DNA of 64,000 nucleotides from Bacillus sp. ISL-7 (GCF_018613065.1 NZ_JAGGQW010000001.1:1-64000), one strand, 5' to 3'. Positions 1-12,386 are shown, numbered from the stretch's first letter. Numbers and translations: made by a program. The notes: generated by a model not told the origin, from the letters alone.

Positions 1-50
1 AGGCACGCCGCCAGCGTTCGTCCTGAGCCAGGATCAAACTCTCCAAGAAA
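1..50 (-). rRNA. rrs: 16S rRNA, 5' end only (partial)
   Basis: The reverse complement reads into the universal 16S 5' region (GAGAGTTTGATCCTGGCTCAG, then ACGAACGCTGGCGGCG). Only about the first 50 nt lie in the window and the gene continues off the left edge. It is the first gene of a leftward rrn operon behind gyrA, as next to oriC in other Bacillaceae. The exact mature 5' end is estimated. Confidence 0.96.
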
Positions 51-207
51 GTTGATTAGCTCATTTTGTTACGTTGGCTTAGTTTCTTAATTGAAACTAA
101 AATTTTTGTTTGTTTGCACGATTTTGTTTGTTTAGTTTTCAAAGGACAATTTCTCTATCGCCCGTAAGCGACTTAATTAATATACCATCTGATGAAATTA
201 AAGTCAA
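51..207 (-). promoter_or_regulatory. rrn promoter and 16S leader
   Basis: On the minus strand a sigma-A promoter is visible: -35 TTGACT (207-202), 17-bp spacer, -10 TATATT (184-179). The transcribed leader (178-51) contains TGTCCTTTGAAAACT, a sequence typical of Bacillus rRNA leaders and antitermination regions. No gene is present in this stretch. Whether a second promoter lies further upstream, inside the gyrA-rrn gap, was not resolved. Confidence 0.85.
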
Positions 208-290
208 CAGTTTTTCTATCTTTTTTACTATGAACAATATAATAACTCTTTCTTACTATTACATCTCTATTTTATAATTCATGCACATAA

Positions 291-318
291 GAAAAGGAGC
301 ACATTTATTGTGTGCCCC
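291..318 (-). terminator. gyrA terminator
   Basis: On the minus strand GGGGCACA and TGTGCTCC pair around a short AU-rich loop and are followed by CTTTTCTT just downstream of the gyrA stop. One G-U wobble lies in the stem. Confidence 0.75.
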
Positions 319-328
319 CTCTACTTTT

Positions 329-2857
329 TTATTCTACATCCTCGTTTGTTTCAACCTCATGATTTTCTTCAGGAGAGTCTCCTTCAGCTTCATTAGGATT
401 ATTTTCAAGGTTTTCTTCCTCTTCTTCTTTCTCTACTTTTGCCACAGTGGCAACAAATTCATCTTCGCTTTCCTTCATACTAATGAGCTTTACACCTTGA
501 GTATTACGTCCCATTTTAGAAATACTGCCAACATCCATTCGGATGAGGACACCACCTGTGGTAATAAGCATCAGGTCCTCTTCACCTGTTACCGCACGCA
601 TCGAAACAAGGTCGCCATTTTTTTCTGTAACGTGGCAGGTTTTAATCCCTTTACCGCCTCTGCCTTGGATCCGGTATTCTTCCGCTTTGGTACGTTTACC
701 ATAACCATTTTTCGTTACAATTAACACATCATTCGTTTCCTCTAATACTTCCATTCCGACAACTTCATCGTCACTATCGAGCGTAATGCCTTTTACGCCA
801 GTGGCTGTTCGTCCCATTGATCGAACATCTGTTTCCGGGAAACGAATCAGCATACCCTTCTTTGTACCGATAATCATATGCTTTGTGCCATCAGTTAAGC
901 GGGCAGAGATTAGTTCATCCCCTTCACGCAAACTTAGAGCAATAAGGCCGTTGTTGCGGATATGTGCAAACGATGTTAACGGAGACCGTTTTGAAATCCC
1001 TTCTTTGGTCGTAAAGAATAAGAACCAATCATCTACAAATTCCTCAACAGGAATGATTGCATTGACCCATTCACCCTTTTCGACACCAAGGAGATTGATA
1101 ATTGGTATCCCTTTCGCTGTTCGGCTGTATTCAGGTATTTCATAGCCTTTAGAACGGTATACCTTACCTTTATTTGTAAAGAAAAGAATCGTATCATGTG
1201 TTGAAGTGGTGATCAAGTGTTCAACAAAGTCATCCTCGTTTGTACCCATTCCTTGGATTCCCCGTCCGCCTCGTCTTTGGGCACGATAGGTGGAAACAGG
1301 GAGACGTTTAACATAACCGTTATGGGTTAAAGAAATAACGATATTCTCACGAGGAATTAGATCTTCATCCTCAATATTTTCAATTCCGCCAGTTACGATT
1401 TCTGTCCGGCGCTTATCATTAAAACGCTCTTTGATTTCAGTCATTTCTTCGCGGATAATTTCAAAAACCTTTTCCTCATCCGCTAAAATTGCCTTTAATT
1501 CAGCGATTAGCTTCACAAGGTTTTGATATTCTTCTTCAATCTTTTCTCTTTCCAAGCCAGTTAAACGCTGCAGACGCATATCCAGAATGGCCTGAGCTTG
1601 CTTTTCAGAAAGATTAAAGGTAGTCATTAAGCCTTCACGAGCGATGTCTGTCGTTTGTGAGCTGCGGATTAAACTAATAACTTCATCAAGATGATCCAAT
1701 GCAATTCTTAAACCATCTAAAATGTGGGCACGCGCTTCTGCTTTACGTAATTCAAACTCAGTCCTTCTACGAATGACTACTACTTGATGATCTAAGTAAT
1801 GCACTAAGCATTGCTTGAGAGACAACACCTTTGGATGTCCATTTACTAGGGCTAAGGTGTTAATTCCAAAGCTGGTTTGAAGTGCTGTATGTTTATATAA
1901 ATTATTTAAAAGGACGTTGGCATTCGCATCTTTACGAACCTCAATAACAATCCGCATTCCTTTACGATCGGATTCATCTCTTAGGTCGGTAATACCTTCA
2001 ATTTTTTTATCACGGGCTAATTCAGCGATTTTTTCAACCAATCTCGCTTTGTTCACTTGGTATGGTAATTCATTAACAATGATAACTTCTTTACCATTTG
2101 CCTTTTGTTCGATTACAACTTTTGCACGAACTGTTATTGATCCTCTGCCCGTTTCATACGCTTTACGAATACCGCTCCGGCCTAAGATGATTCCACCTGT
2201 TGGGAAATCTGGACCTGGGATAATTTCCATAAGCTCCTGCGTCGAAATTTCAGGGTCACGACTAAGCGCTAACACAGCATCAATCACTTCGCCAAGCTGG
2301 TGCGGAGGGATATTGGTCGCCATACCAACGGCAATCCCGGTCGACCCATTGACTAAAAGGTTAGGGAACCTGGCCGGTAATACAACAGGCTCTCTTTCTT
2401 CGCCATCATAGTTGTCTTGATAATCAATGGTATCTTTGTTTATATCTCTTAATAATTCCATCGAGATTTTAGACATTCTTGATTCTGTATAACGCATTGC
2501 TGCCGCTGAGTCACCATCGACAGAACCGAAGTTTCCATGCCCATCTACAAGCATATACCGATAGTTGAAGTCCTGTGCCATCCGAACCATTGTTTCATAA
2601 ACGGCAGAGTCACCATGCGGGTGATACTTACCGATAACATCCCCAACGATACGGGCAGATTTTTTATATGGTTTATCTGAATGCATACCAAGATCATGCA
2701 TAGCATATAGAATCCGGCGATGAACTGGTTTCAACCCATCCCGAACATCTGGAAGGGCACGTGAAACGATAACGCTCATCGCATAGTCAAGAAAGGAAGC
2801 TTTCATTTCTTTACTAATATTAATCTCTGTTACTTGAGAATTTGGGGTTTCAGCCAT
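329..2857 (-). CDS. gyrA: DNA gyrase subunit A
   Basis: Breakage-reunion subunit of the type IIA topoisomerase that introduces negative supercoils; it works as A2B2 with the adjacent GyrB. At 842 aa it has normal family length. The winged-helix/tower region carries the catalytic tyrosine Y123 (AMRYTES). The quinolone-determining region has S84 and E88 (HGDSAVYE), the wild-type residues expected for susceptibility. The C-terminal beta-pinwheel has the GyrA-box (QRRGGRG, near residue 520). The tail (about 815-842) is very acidic, rich in Glu and Asn. The ATG is preceded by a purine-rich SD. It lies 26 bp downstream of gyrB in the same leftward operon. Identification is secure. Confidence 0.99.
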   Translation of the reverse strand: MAETPNSQVTEINISKEMKASFLDYAMSVIVSRALPDVRDGLKPVHRRILYAMHDLGMHSDKPYKKSARIVGDVIGKYHPHGDSAVYETMVRMAQDFNYRYMLVDGHGNFGSVDGDSAAAMRYTESRMSKISMELLRDINKDTIDYQDNYDGEEREPVVLPARFPNLLVNGSTGIAVGMATNIPPHQLGEVIDAVLALSRDPEISTQELMEIIPGPDFPTGGIILGRSGIRKAYETGRGSITVRAKVVIEQKANGKEVIIVNELPYQVNKARLVEKIAELARDKKIEGITDLRDESDRKGMRIVIEVRKDANANVLLNNLYKHTALQTSFGINTLALVNGHPKVLSLKQCLVHYLDHQVVVIRRRTEFELRKAEARAHILDGLRIALDHLDEVISLIRSSQTTDIAREGLMTTFNLSEKQAQAILDMRLQRLTGLEREKIEEEYQNLVKLIAELKAILADEEKVFEIIREEMTEIKERFNDKRRTEIVTGGIENIEDEDLIPRENIVISLTHNGYVKRLPVSTYRAQRRGGRGIQGMGTNEDDFVEHLITTSTHDTILFFTNKGKVYRSKGYEIPEYSRTAKGIPIINLLGVEKGEWVNAIIPVEEFVDDWFLFFTTKEGISKRSPLTSFAHIRNNGLIALSLREGDELISARLTDGTKHMIIGTKKGMLIRFPETDVRSMGRTATGVKGITLDSDDEVVGMEVLEETNDVLIVTKNGYGKRTKAEEYRIQGRGGKGIKTCHVTEKNGDLVSMRAVTGEEDLMLITTGGVLIRMDVGSISKMGRNTQGVKLISMKESEDEFVATVAKVEKEEEEENLENNPNEAEGDSPEENHEVETNEDVE

Positions 2858-2883
2858 ACTTATTTCCTCCTTTCACCTTTTCT

Positions 2884-4815
<1,932 letters not shown>

Positions 4816-4876
4816 TCACCTGCACCTTCTGACAAAAGTATATCTATATCGTTAATTAAAAAATAAATAATAAATA

Positions 4877-5125
4877 TCAAAATTCATGTATATTCATTTG
4901 AGTTGATCGTTTCTTTAAAGTTCCTGAAGAAATCGGGGATAAGTATACATTGTCAAATGTAATAATGACTGATTTAAAGGGGTTTTTCGATAGATTGATT
5001 ACCTTTTCTTTACGTTGACTGATGAACTCCTCTACAAGCGGCGAGTTGTTTGCACTCTCTTTATCCAAGATAGAAATAATATCTCTTGCCCTAATATTAA
5101 TATCTTCCCCGATATGGATATACAT
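4877..5125 (-). CDS. remB: DUF370 extracellular matrix regulator RemB-like
   Basis: An 82-aa DUF370-family protein (residues 1-60: MYIHIGEDINIRARDIISILD...). In B. subtilis RemA and RemB activate biofilm matrix genes; remB (yaaB) sits between recF and gyrB exactly as here. The protein has no enzymatic motif. The basic and hydrophobic core fits the ring-forming DNA-binding fold reported for RemA, which is family knowledge and not visible in this sequence. The stop is 67 bp upstream of gyrB and the start is 8 bp after recF, so it is probably co-transcribed. Confidence 0.9.
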   Translation of the reverse strand: MYIHIGEDINIRARDIISILDKESANNSPLVEEFISQRKEKVINLSKNPFKSVIITFDNVYLSPISSGTLKKRSTQMNIHEF

Positions 5126-5133
5126 GGTTCACC

Positions 5134-6252
5134 TCAATGAATTTTCTTTATGGCACCAGCTTCAACAATAAATGTGGAAGCTTCCCTTAATGTTTGATGG
5201 TCAATTCCCTCGACACTTGTGGTAGTCACGAAGGTTTGAACCCTTCCTTGGATGGTATTAAGCAAGTGAGACTGCCGATAGTCATCTAATTCCGATAAAA
5301 CATCATCTAGCAGTAAAATGGGATATTCACCAATTTCAGCAGAAATCAATTCAATTTCAGCAAGCTTTACTGAAAGTGCTGTGGTACGCTGCTGACCTTG
5401 TGATCCAAATGTTTGAACGTCTCTACCGTTCACATAAAAAAGCAGATCATCACGATGGGGACCGAAAAGCGTAGTACCTCGCTCAATTTCCCTTGTTCTA
5501 ACCTTGCTGAATTTTTCTTCAAAGCATGCTATCATCTTCGACAAATTTTGATCTTCTAATACCTCTACTGACGGTTTATAGGTAATTTCGAGCGTTTCCA
5601 AGCCTCTTGAAATCCCTTGATGGATCGGTTTTGCCCAATTCTGAAGTAAGCGCAGGAATTCAAACCTTTTCGCCACAATTTTCACAGCCATCTGGATAAA
5701 TTGTTCCGTTAATATCTCAAGCATGGTCTGATCGGTCTGTTTTCTGATCTGTAACATTTTCAAAAAATGATTACGCTGCTGGAGAATTTTTTGATATTGA
5801 CTCATATCATGTAAATAAATGGGCGATACCTGTCCAATTTCCATATCAATAAATCGCCTTCGGACCTGCGGGCTGCCTTTCACTAAGTTAAGGTCCTCAG
5901 GAGCAAACATAACCACATTCATATTGCCTACATATTGACTTAATTTTTGCTGCTCAATATGATTGCATTTTGCTTTTTTGCCCTTTTTAGAAATAATTAA
6001 TTGCAGCGGCAATGAGCTGTGTTGTTTTTGAACCCTACCCTCTATTTTAGCATACTCTTGGTCCCAGCGAATAAGTTCTTTATCATTGGAGGTCCGGTGC
6101 GACTTCGCCATGGCCAAAACATAAATAGATTCCATGACGTTTGTTTTACCTTGGGCGTTTTCACCCAGGATGACATTTACTTTATTTTCAAATTCTACGA
6201 ACAATTCTTCGTAGTTTCGATAATTTGTTAGCGCTAATTTTTCGATATACAT
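5134..6252 (-). CDS. recF: DNA replication/repair protein RecF
   Basis: SMC-like ATPase of the RecFOR pathway that helps load RecA at gapped DNA. The Walker A GENAQGKT is near residues 31-38. The ABC signature lies in the C-terminal half ([17 protein letters not shown]), followed by Walker [12 protein letters not shown]. At 372 aa the length is normal (B. subtilis 370). It follows yaaA in the dnaN-yaaA-recF-remB-gyrB-gyrA block. Confidence 0.98.
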   Translation of the reverse strand: MYIEKLALTNYRNYEELFVEFENKVNVILGENAQGKTNVMESIYVLAMAKSHRTSNDKELIRWDQEYAKIEGRVQKQHSSLPLQLIISKKGKKAKCNHIEQQKLSQYVGNMNVVMFAPEDLNLVKGSPQVRRRFIDMEIGQVSPIYLHDMSQYQKILQQRNHFLKMLQIRKQTDQTMLEILTEQFIQMAVKIVAKRFEFLRLLQNWAKPIHQGISRGLETLEITYKPSVEVLEDQNLSKMIACFEEKFSKVRTREIERGTTLFGPHRDDLLFYVNGRDVQTFGSQGQQRTTALSVKLAEIELISAEIGEYPILLLDDVLSELDDYRQSHLLNTIQGRVQTFVTTTSVEGIDHQTLREASTFIVEAGAIKKIH

Positions 6253-6298
6253 GCAAACGACATCCTTTAGCCTTGCTACTCGGTAATTATTTTGATAA

Positions 6299-6514
6299 TT
6301 ACTCGGTAATTACAAACTCCCCAAAACCAGCAATTTGGATTTTGTCACCGGTGCGCAGCTTTCTTCCTCTTCTTTGATCTTGTTCGCCATTAATCAATAT
6401 ATCATGTTCACTTAAAAACCATTTTGCCATGCCGCCTGATTGTATTACTTCAGCCAATTTAAGAAATTGACCCAGCGTAATAAATTCAGTATCGATCTTA
6501 ATTTTTTCAGGCAA
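6299..6514 (-). CDS. yaaA: S4-domain RNA-binding protein YaaA
   Basis: A 71-aa protein made almost entirely of one S4-like domain ([23 protein letters not shown]...VLINGE-type motif, here [21 protein letters not shown]). B. subtilis YaaA (also called RlbA) lies in the same place between dnaN and recF and is linked to ribosome assembly. It is probably co-transcribed with dnaN and recF. The start ATG follows GAGGGTGAC. Confidence 0.95.
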   Translation of the reverse strand: MPEKIKIDTEFITLGQFLKLAEVIQSGGMAKWFLSEHDILINGEQDQRRGRKLRTGDKIQIAGFGEFVITE

Positions 6515-6638
6515 ATCGTCACCCTCGTTTCTAAAATGGTCTCAATACTTTATTTTACTAAATATTTCACAGAGATACAAAGGAAACTAAAAGAAAGCCA
6601 CCAATGTGTGGTGGCATATGGATTTAGGCTCTTTAAAT

Positions 6639-7775
6639 TTAGTATGTTCGAACGGGTAATATTAATTGCAAAATCGTTTCATCATGAAGCGGGCGAATGA
6701 CGAACGGGCGCATGGCTCCAGTAAAGCTTACCTTTACATCTGTTCCTTCAAGTGCCTTTAATGCATCCATCATATATTTAGCACTAAAAGAAATCTTTAA
6801 TTCTTCACCCTCGATGGCTTCGCTTTGAATTTCCTCTACTACCTTCCCAACCTCAGGAGTGTTTGAAGAAATTTCAATAATTCCGCCTTCAATTATCGAA
6901 AATTTGACAACATTGTTTCTTCCTTCTCTTGCTAGTAAGGAGGCCCGATCAATCGCATGTAAAAATTCCTTTGTATTTACCGTCACATCCGTTTTACTTT
7001 CATTAGGAATTAAACGAGAGGTATCCGGATAATTTCCTTCTAACAATCTTGAGAAAAATAATAAGTGCTTAGCTTTAAATAATATTTGATTCTCGGTAAT
7101 AACAATATCAATTAAGTCATGGCTGTCATCAATAATTTTACTCAACTCATTCAAGCTTTTCCCTGGAATGACCACATTATAATTTTCATTGTTCGCTATT
7201 TCGATCTTCGCCTTTCGAAGCGCGAGACGGTGGCTATCTGTTGCAATACAGTTTAGTTCCCCGTTTTCAACCTTCCAGTTTACACCTGTCAAGATGGGGC
7301 GTGTTTCTGAGGTGGACACTGCAAAATGAGTTTGGCGAATCATCGCTTTTAAAAGATCTGTTGCAATATGAAATTTATTATTTTCTTCGATCTGTGGAAG
7401 GTGAGGATACTCTTCAGCATCCAGGCCAATCAAGTTAAATTCAGATTTTCCAGAACGAATGACCGTTTGAAGAGAGCCTAAGACTTCAATTTCAACCGAA
7501 TCAGTCGGGAGCTTTTTGACAATTTCACTAAATACTTTTGCTTGGAGAACGATGGCTCCTGCTTGTCTCAATTCAATAATTTCATCACCGGCATCCTCTT
7601 TTGGAATAAAAGATTCAATGGAAATATCGGAATCACTTCCTGTTAGGGTAACACCCTCTGATGTAGCTGTGATTTTAATTCCGGTTAAGATAGGGATTGT
7701 TGTTCTTGTAGTGACAGCCTTCATAACGTCTTGAACACTCTGAACTAACCGATCTCTTTGGATGATAAATTTCAT
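6639..7775 (-). CDS. dnaN: DNA polymerase III beta sliding clamp
   Basis: Ring-shaped processivity clamp that tethers polymerases and many partners to DNA. At 378 aa it equals B. subtilis DnaN. It has three tandem clamp folds; the C-terminal ...RPLHDETILQLILPVRTY is the conserved peptide-binding end. The ATG at 7775 follows TTAAAACGGAGG (SD). It lies downstream of dnaA across the origin-unwinding region. The identification is certain. Confidence 0.99.
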   Translation of the reverse strand: MKFIIQRDRLVQSVQDVMKAVTTRTTIPILTGIKITATSEGVTLTGSDSDISIESFIPKEDAGDEIIELRQAGAIVLQAKVFSEIVKKLPTDSVEIEVLGSLQTVIRSGKSEFNLIGLDAEEYPHLPQIEENNKFHIATDLLKAMIRQTHFAVSTSETRPILTGVNWKVENGELNCIATDSHRLALRKAKIEIANNENYNVVIPGKSLNELSKIIDDSHDLIDIVITENQILFKAKHLLFFSRLLEGNYPDTSRLIPNESKTDVTVNTKEFLHAIDRASLLAREGRNNVVKFSIIEGGIIEISSNTPEVGKVVEEIQSEAIEGEELKISFSAKYMMDALKALEGTDVKVSFTGAMRPFVIRPLHDETILQLILPVRTY

Positions 7776-7800
7776 CGCATGTAATCCTCCGTTTTAAGCA

Positions 7801-7956
7801 TATTTTTTATAGCAATAACATAATATATTTTTTTAAAAAAAAGAGTAGAAGTACTAGTAGGGCCTGTTGATATGTGGATAACCGAATTATTTCAACGGAA
7901 ACACAGCCTATCCACATGTGGACAGACTGTGTGTAAATGCAAAGAAGTTATTCACA
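7801..7956. other. oriC: oriC unwinding region between dnaA and dnaN (DUE, DnaA-trios, DnaA boxes)
   Basis: Read in dnaA orientation, a set of DnaA boxes comes first: TTATTCACA-type at 7948-7956 on the plus strand, CTATCCACA (7908-7916) abutting TGTGGACAG (7917-7925), and TGTGGATAA (7873-7881). A G/C cluster (GGCC, 7861-7864) and a trinucleotide run AGTAGAAGTACTAGTAG (7844-7860) follow. An almost pure A/T tract (7801-7843) comes next. This box, GC, DnaA-trio, AT order is the basal unwinding system described for B. subtilis oriC, so strand opening is inferred to begin in the A/T tract just upstream of dnaN. Confidence 0.9.
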
Positions 7957-7986
7957 TATTTGAAAGAAAAAAACACCAATAACTGC

Positions 7987-9333
7987 CTAAACTTTTAATA
8001 GTTCATGCAGTTCTTTCATTTGCCTTTGCAGCTGGGCATCGGTCTGAAGAAGTTTGGAAATTTTCTCATGAGCATGTATAACAGTCGTATGATCGCGGCC
8101 CCCAAATTCTTCTCCTATTTTTGGCAAAGAATAATCGGTTAATTCCCGTGATAGGTACATCGCAATTTGTCTAGGAAAGGCAAGCGACTTTGTCCGCTTT
8201 TTTGCCTTAAAGTCCTCGAGTTTTATACTAAAGAGTTCCCCGACAGTCTTCTGAATATCCAGAATGGTTATTACTTTAGGCTTTGAACTTGGAATAATAT
8301 CTTTTAATGCCTCTGCTGCTAAATTAGCATTAATATCTTTATTGATTAAGGAAGAATAGGCGACCACTCGGATCAGTGCTCCTTCTAGCTCCCGGATGTT
8401 TGTATCAATTTGATTGGCGATATAAAGCATTACCTCGTTAGGTATATCTAATCCTTCAGCTCTAGCCTTTTTGCGAAGAATGGCAATTCTTGTTTCCAAA
8501 TCGGGCGGTGTAATATCTGTAATCAATCCCCATTCAAACCGTGACCTGAGCCGGTCCTCTAACGTTGGAATTTCTCTAGGCGGCCGGTCGCTGGAGATAA
8601 TAATCTGTTTGCTTTCCTCATGAAGAGCATTGAAGGTATGAAAAAATTCTTCTTGTGTTGATTCTTTTCCAGCTAAAAATTGAATATCATCTATAAGTAA
8701 AATATCGACATTTCGATATTTATTGCGGAAACTCTCTGCTTTATTATCACGAATCGAGTTAATAAATTCATTTGTAAATTTTTCTGATGATAAATAAACC
8801 ACTTTTGCTGCAGGGTTATGATCTAAGACATAATGGCCAATCGCATGCATTAAGTGCGTTTTTCCTAATCCAACTCCTCCATAAATAAAGAGGGGATTGT
8901 ATGCTTTGGCTGGTGCTTCGGCAACTGCCAGTGATGCAGCGTGGGCAAAACGGTTGCCTGAGCCAATAACAAACGTATCAAAAGTGTATTTCTGATTTAA
9001 AATACCCTGAGGAAATTCCCCATGGTCATCGTCCTTTTTTACCTTTTTTGGTGGCAGCAGGACATCACTTTCTCCCTCGTTTTGATTTTGCGGAATGATA
9101 AACTTAACAGAAAGCTCTTCTCCGGTAATTTCATAGAGGATCCCAGAGATTAGCTGCGAATAACGCTCTTCCAGCCAATCACGAGCAAACTCATTGGGAG
9201 CAGTGATGATTAGCAAATCGCCTTGAAGGGAATGGGCCTTGGTGGACTTAAGCCAGGTATCAAAGCTTGGTTTGCTTATTTTTTTTTCTATATTGCCTAA
9301 TACAGCATGCCAAAGATCCGCAATATTCTCCAA
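7987..9333 (-). CDS. dnaA: Chromosomal replication initiator DnaA
   Basis: AAA+ initiator that binds DnaA boxes and opens oriC. The frame is open further upstream, but the start is placed at TTG 9333-9331. It lies 7 nt after a strong SD (AAAGGAGGG) and gives the family N-terminus (M)[23 protein letters not shown] and 448 aa (B. subtilis 446). Domain I is at 1-85. Domain III has Walker [11 protein letters not shown] and Walker B LLIDDIQF. Domain IV ends with the DnaA signature [11 protein letters not shown]. It is flanked on both sides by DnaA-box arrays, so autoregulation is likely. Confidence 0.98.
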   Translation of the reverse strand: MENIADLWHAVLGNIEKKISKPSFDTWLKSTKAHSLQGDLLIITAPNEFARDWLEERYSQLISGILYEITGEELSVKFIIPQNQNEGESDVLLPPKKVKKDDDHGEFPQGILNQKYTFDTFVIGSGNRFAHAASLAVAEAPAKAYNPLFIYGGVGLGKTHLMHAIGHYVLDHNPAAKVVYLSSEKFTNEFINSIRDNKAESFRNKYRNVDILLIDDIQFLAGKESTQEEFFHTFNALHEESKQIIISSDRPPREIPTLEDRLRSRFEWGLITDITPPDLETRIAILRKKARAEGLDIPNEVMLYIANQIDTNIRELEGALIRVVAYSSLINKDINANLAAEALKDIIPSSKPKVITILDIQKTVGELFSIKLEDFKAKKRTKSLAFPRQIAMYLSRELTDYSLPKIGEEFGGRDHTTVIHAHEKISKLLQTDAQLQRQMKELHELLKV

Positions 9334-9435
9334 ATAATATCCCTCCTTTGTTGTTTTTTTTTTATAAAATAACGCGCTTTTCTTAATTATACCGTCAGTA
9401 CAACCTATTAATTTATAAATATACGAAATAGTGAA

Positions 9436-9753
9436 TGTGGATAATAAATAATAAGGAAGTAAAATGGAGTTTCGACAATATCCACCTCTTGTGGACAACT
9501 TTCTGCAGTACCCTCGGATAAACTATCCACATGATATCCACAAATTGTGGATAACGTATTATTGTGGATAAAGTTATTCAGAGTGAAAACACAAATATGA
9601 TATCAAATAATTGCTTGATATGCAATGCCTTTTCGCAGTTTATCCACAACTGTAACAATATGTGCACAGTAATTGTCCACAAGTAGATGTTTTGTGCAAA
9701 ACCTGTCAATATCTTGTGTAGAATGTGAAAAAAATGTCGAAAATTTATCCACA
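9436..9753. other. oriC: oriC upstream DnaA-box array (incA/B-type) with Spo0A-like boxes
   Basis: Perfect or near-perfect DnaA boxes (TTATCCACA or its complement) lie at 9436-9444, 9546-9554, 9563-9571, 9640-9648 and 9745-9753. One-mismatch boxes lie at 9490-9498, 9523-9531, 9534-9542, 9574-9582 and 9673-9681. Two 0A-box-like sequences are interleaved: TTGTCGAA (minus strand, 9478-9471) and TGTCGAA (9735-9741, 3 nt before a DnaA box). Spo0A binding at B. subtilis oriC is established; here it is inferred from sequence. The 9334-10000 gap otherwise holds only the dnaA and rpmH promoters and leaders. Confidence 0.93.
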
Positions 9754-9917
9754 GGATATTCGTACCTTCCTGGGGAAAGGGCTGGATGAATTTTTGGAGT
9801 TAAAATTAACAATTCCGCTTTTATGGTTCAGATCATTTCTTATAGGTATAGAATTTCTGGAAATTAGCAAATTCATGTTCAATAAAATTTGGAAATGGAA
9901 ACAATAGTGAAGAGTAG

Positions 9918-9947
9918 TTGACAATTTTATGGTGAGGTCTTTATAAT
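9918..9947 (+). promoter_or_regulatory. rpmH promoter (sigma-A)
   Basis: Perfect -35 TTGACA (9918-9923) and perfect -10 TATAAT (9942-9947) with an 18-bp spacer, 53 bp before the rpmH start and just outside the DnaA-box array. Confidence 0.88.
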
Positions 9948-10000
9948 AAGTAAGACTGTCATTTAAACTTGATAGCTATTCCTCAGGGAGGTGTCATATA

Positions 10001-10135
10001 ATGAAAAGAACATATCAACCAAATAGCCGTAAACACAGTAAAGTTCATGGCTTCCGTAGTCGTATGAGCTCAGCTAATGGCCGTAAGGTTCTAGCTCGTC
10101 GTCGTCTAAAGGGAAGAAAAGTATTATCAGCATAG
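10001..10135 (+). CDS. rpmH: 50S ribosomal protein L34
   Basis: A 44-aa, very basic protein ([20 protein letters not shown]..., ending [12 protein letters not shown]), the invariant L34 pattern and exact Bacillus length. SD AGGGAGGTG ends 8 nt before ATG. It is the first gene right of oriC. A hairpin directly after the stop separates it from rnpA, and the two are co-directional. Confidence 0.98.
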   Translation: MKRTYQPNSRKHSKVHGFRSRMSSANGRKVLARRRLKGRKVLSA

Positions 10136-10162
10136 ACCACTGCAAAGTCAGTGGTCTTTTTT
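10135..10162 (+). terminator. rpmH-rnpA intergenic terminator/attenuator
   Basis: GACCACTG (10135-10142) and CAGTGGTC (10149-10156) form a perfect 8-bp stem followed by six T. It begins in the rpmH stop codon. It may be partial, lowering rnpA expression relative to L34. Confidence 0.85.
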
Positions 10163-10185
10163 CTAATCCGACTGAAGGTGTTTTT

Positions 10186-10527
10186 ATGAAAAAAGAGCTG
10201 CGTATTAAAAAAAATAAAGAATTTCAAGCGGCATTTCAAAAGGGCCACTCATTTGCAAATAGGCAGTTTGTCATCTATTCATTAAAAAAAGAGGGACAAG
10301 ACTATTTTCGCATTGGCCTGTCAGTGAGTAAGAAGATTGGAAATGCGGTGACAAGGAACAGAATTAAAAGGTATGTAAGACAATCCATTTTTGAACTGAA
10401 CGAACAGCTAACACCAGGGAATGATTATGTGATTATTGCCAGGAAACCTGCAGCTGAAATGGATTTTTTTGAGGTGAAAAAAAGTTTGACCCATGTACTT
10501 AAGGTTGGAAAGGTTTTGAAAAAGTGA
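10186..10527 (+). CDS. rnpA: Ribonuclease P protein component
   Basis: Protein cofactor of RNase P, which matures tRNA 5' ends together with the rnpB RNA. At 113 aa it is basic and carries the signature [19 protein letters not shown] (about residues 48-66), where RNR contacts the RNA. The ATG lies after GAAGGTG. Standard position between rpmH and yidC. Confidence 0.98.
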   Translation: MKKELRIKKNKEFQAAFQKGHSFANRQFVIYSLKKEGQDYFRIGLSVSKKIGNAVTRNRIKRYVRQSIFELNEQLTPGNDYVIIARKPAAEMDFFEVKKSLTHVLKVGKVLKK

Positions 10528-10691
10528 CTTTAAGGATATAAGTTGCAAAGGAATTCGTTGAATATTTGCATCATATTGAAGACAATTCCTTTGCCGAAAT
10601 GATAAAATACCTTTGAAATCATCCAAAATAAATTGTACATAGATTTGATTCTAGATTGTTCATTATCTTTATTGTAAGGAGGAAAATTTGG

Positions 10692-11468
10692 TTGAAAAAG
10701 CGAATATTACTAGGTATTGGTTTACTTTCTGTATTTATGTTCCTGACAGGATGCAGTGAAATTAAGAAGCCAATCACATCGGAGAGTTCAGGCTTTTGGA
10801 ATGAGTACATTGTCTATCCTTTATCCTGGTTGATCAAAGAAGGGGCGCATATTCTCGGAGGCAGTTTTGGGTTATCGATTATTGTCGTAACCATCCTGAT
10901 CCGCCTTGCGATTTTGCCGCTAATGATCAAACAGACAAGAAGTTCAAAAGCGATGCAGGCATTGCAGCCAGAAATGGCCGAATTGAAAAAGAAATATAGT
11001 TCTAAAGATCAAAAAACACAGCAAAAGCTGCAACAGGAAACCATGGCACTTTTTTCAAAACATGGTGTAAATCCAATGGCTGGCTGTTTTCCATTAATCG
11101 TACAAATGCCAATCTTAATTGGTTTTTACCATGCCATCTCACGAACAAGGGAAATTGCCAACGATAATTTCTTATGGTTTGACCTTGGTGATAAAGATCC
11201 TTACTATATTTTGCCGATAGTGGCGGGTATAACCACGTTTATTCAGCAAAAAATTATGATGGCTGGACAAGCTCAGAATCCACAAATGGCGATGATGCTT
11301 TGGATGATGCCAATCATGATTGTTGTTTTTGCTTTTAGTTTCCCTGCCGCGCTTTCGTTGTACTGGGTAGTAGGAAATATTTTTATGATTGTGCAGACCT
11401 ATTTTATTAAAGGACCGGATTTGAAAATGGCAAAAGCATCCGGTAATGCGGGAGGAGCAAAAAAGTGA
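10692..11468 (+). CDS. yidC1: Membrane protein insertase YidC1 (SpoIIIJ)
   Basis: Oxa1/YidC/Alb3 insertase for membrane proteins; in B. subtilis SpoIIIJ is also needed for forespore sigma-G activity. The start is placed at TTG 10692, 9 nt after AAGGAGG, giving 258 aa. It has a lipoprotein signal with lipobox LTGC (Cys about 20), then five membrane segments. The hydrophilic-groove arginine lies in [13 protein letters not shown]. The coiled loop [20 protein letters not shown] precedes TM2. The stop overlaps the jag start. Confidence 0.95.
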   Translation: MKKRILLGIGLLSVFMFLTGCSEIKKPITSESSGFWNEYIVYPLSWLIKEGAHILGGSFGLSIIVVTILIRLAILPLMIKQTRSSKAMQALQPEMAELKKKYSSKDQKTQQKLQQETMALFSKHGVNPMAGCFPLIVQMPILIGFYHAISRTREIANDNFLWFDLGDKDPYYILPIVAGITTFIQQKIMMAGQAQNPQMAMMLWMMPIMIVVFAFSFPAALSLYWVVGNIFMIVQTYFIKGPDLKMAKASGNAGGAKK

Positions 11469-12091
11469 AACAGGTAACTGCTACAGGACAAACTGTCGAA
11501 GAAGCAGTAAAATCAGCTTTAGCTCAATTACAAACCAGCAAAGACCGCACAGATATTGACATTATTGATCAAGGGAAAAAAGGGATTTTCGGTATTTTTG
11601 GTTCACGTCCCGCTATTGTGAAGGTAACCGTCATCATTGATCCCATTGAAGAAGCAAAGAAATTTCTAACTCAAGTAAGTGAACAGATGGGAGCGCCCGC
11701 AGAAATAGAGATCAAACGCGAGGGTAAACATGTTCATTTTATTATGACTGGTGAAAAGATTGCGTTATTGATTGGCAAAAGAGGTCAAACATTAAATTCG
11801 CTTCAATATTTGACGCAATTAGTGCTAAATCGTTTTTCGAATCAGTATTTAACTGTGATCTTGGACGCGGAGGATTACCGAAAAAGAAGAAATGAAACGC
11901 TTATTCAATTAGCACATCGTCTCGCCCAAAAGGTGATTAAGTCAGGAAAAGATGTAACCTTAGAACCGATGCCTTCCTATGAGCGAAAAGTGATTCATGC
12001 TGCATTATCTGATAATAAACGCGTCAAAACACTCTCTGATGGATCGGAGCCACATCGCTATATTGTGATTACTCCAGCATCAAAAAGATAA
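11465..12091 (+). CDS. khpB: RNA-binding protein Jag/KhpB/EloR
   Basis: A 208-aa protein with an N-terminal Jag domain (1-50, ending [14 protein letters not shown]), a KH domain (about 75-150, [20 protein letters not shown]) and an R3H domain (about 150-205, including [32 protein letters not shown]). In other Firmicutes it forms an RNA chaperone with KhpA and affects cell elongation. GTG start overlaps the yidC1 stop by 4 nt, so the two are translationally coupled. Confidence 0.95.
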   Translation: MKQVTATGQTVEEAVKSALAQLQTSKDRTDIDIIDQGKKGIFGIFGSRPAIVKVTVIIDPIEEAKKFLTQVSEQMGAPAEIEIKREGKHVHFIMTGEKIALLIGKRGQTLNSLQYLTQLVLNRFSNQYLTVILDAEDYRKRRNETLIQLAHRLAQKVIKSGKDVTLEPMPSYERKVIHAALSDNKRVKTLSDGSEPHRYIVITPASKR

Positions 12092-12117
12092 GGATTTAAC
12101 TTAAAAACAAAATCACA

Positions 12118-12152
12118 AAGGCATCCTATTGAATAATAGGGTGTCTTTTTTT
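12118..12152 (+). terminator. jag operon terminator
   Basis: An imperfect (two G-U) 10-12 bp stem around GAAT (GCATCCTATT / AATAGGGTGT) is followed by seven T. Confidence 0.82.
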
Positions 12153-12192
12153 GTCGAATTTAAAAAAAGTGAGTCTGTTGATAACATTGAAT

Positions 12193-12303
12193 TTTTTCAC
12201 ATTTTTCGTTTTATTGTTATTCACATGTGGATAAGTTAAAATAATAATGAGATAGAAGTGAACTGTGGATTAATTATTTGGAAGAGGGTTTACTTTTTCC
12301 ACA
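12193..12303. other. DnaA-box cluster in the jag-mnmE intergenic region
   Basis: Two perfect boxes sit back to back as a palindrome, TTATTCACA (12217-12225) and TGTGGATAA (12226-12234). One-mismatch boxes lie at 12193-12201, 12264-12272 and 12295-12303. A Spo0A-like TTGTCGAA lies at 12151-12158. A DnaA-bound cluster at this locus is, as I recall, among those reported for B. subtilis, where such oriC-proximal clusters titrate DnaA. It also covers the mnmE promoter region. Confidence 0.8.
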
Positions 12304-12386
12304 GAAAATGATGTGGTATTCTATTGTTTTGGAGAAAAAATCTTTTTTATATAGATGAACCGATTTTTTAATGTGAGGTGAAGGAA

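Noticed and set aside
831..845. Noc-binding-site-like GTTTCCGGGAAAC in gyrA
   Set aside because: Spacing is one base short of ATTTCCCGGGAAAT and flanks do not match; it is ordinary gyrA coding sequence.
1917..2411. Long ORFs antisense to gyrA, gyrB, dnaB and others
   Set aside because: Opposite strand of strongly conserved genes, without SD; typical codon-bias shadows.
2757..2768. Half parS (CACGTGAAAC) in gyrA
   Set aside because: Only the right half matches; five or more mismatches in the 16-mer. Similar halves at 45257 and 55027 were dropped for the same reason.
9725..9907. 60-codon ORF in the oriC-rpmH gap
   Set aside because: Runs through a DnaA box, has no SD and no recognisable product.
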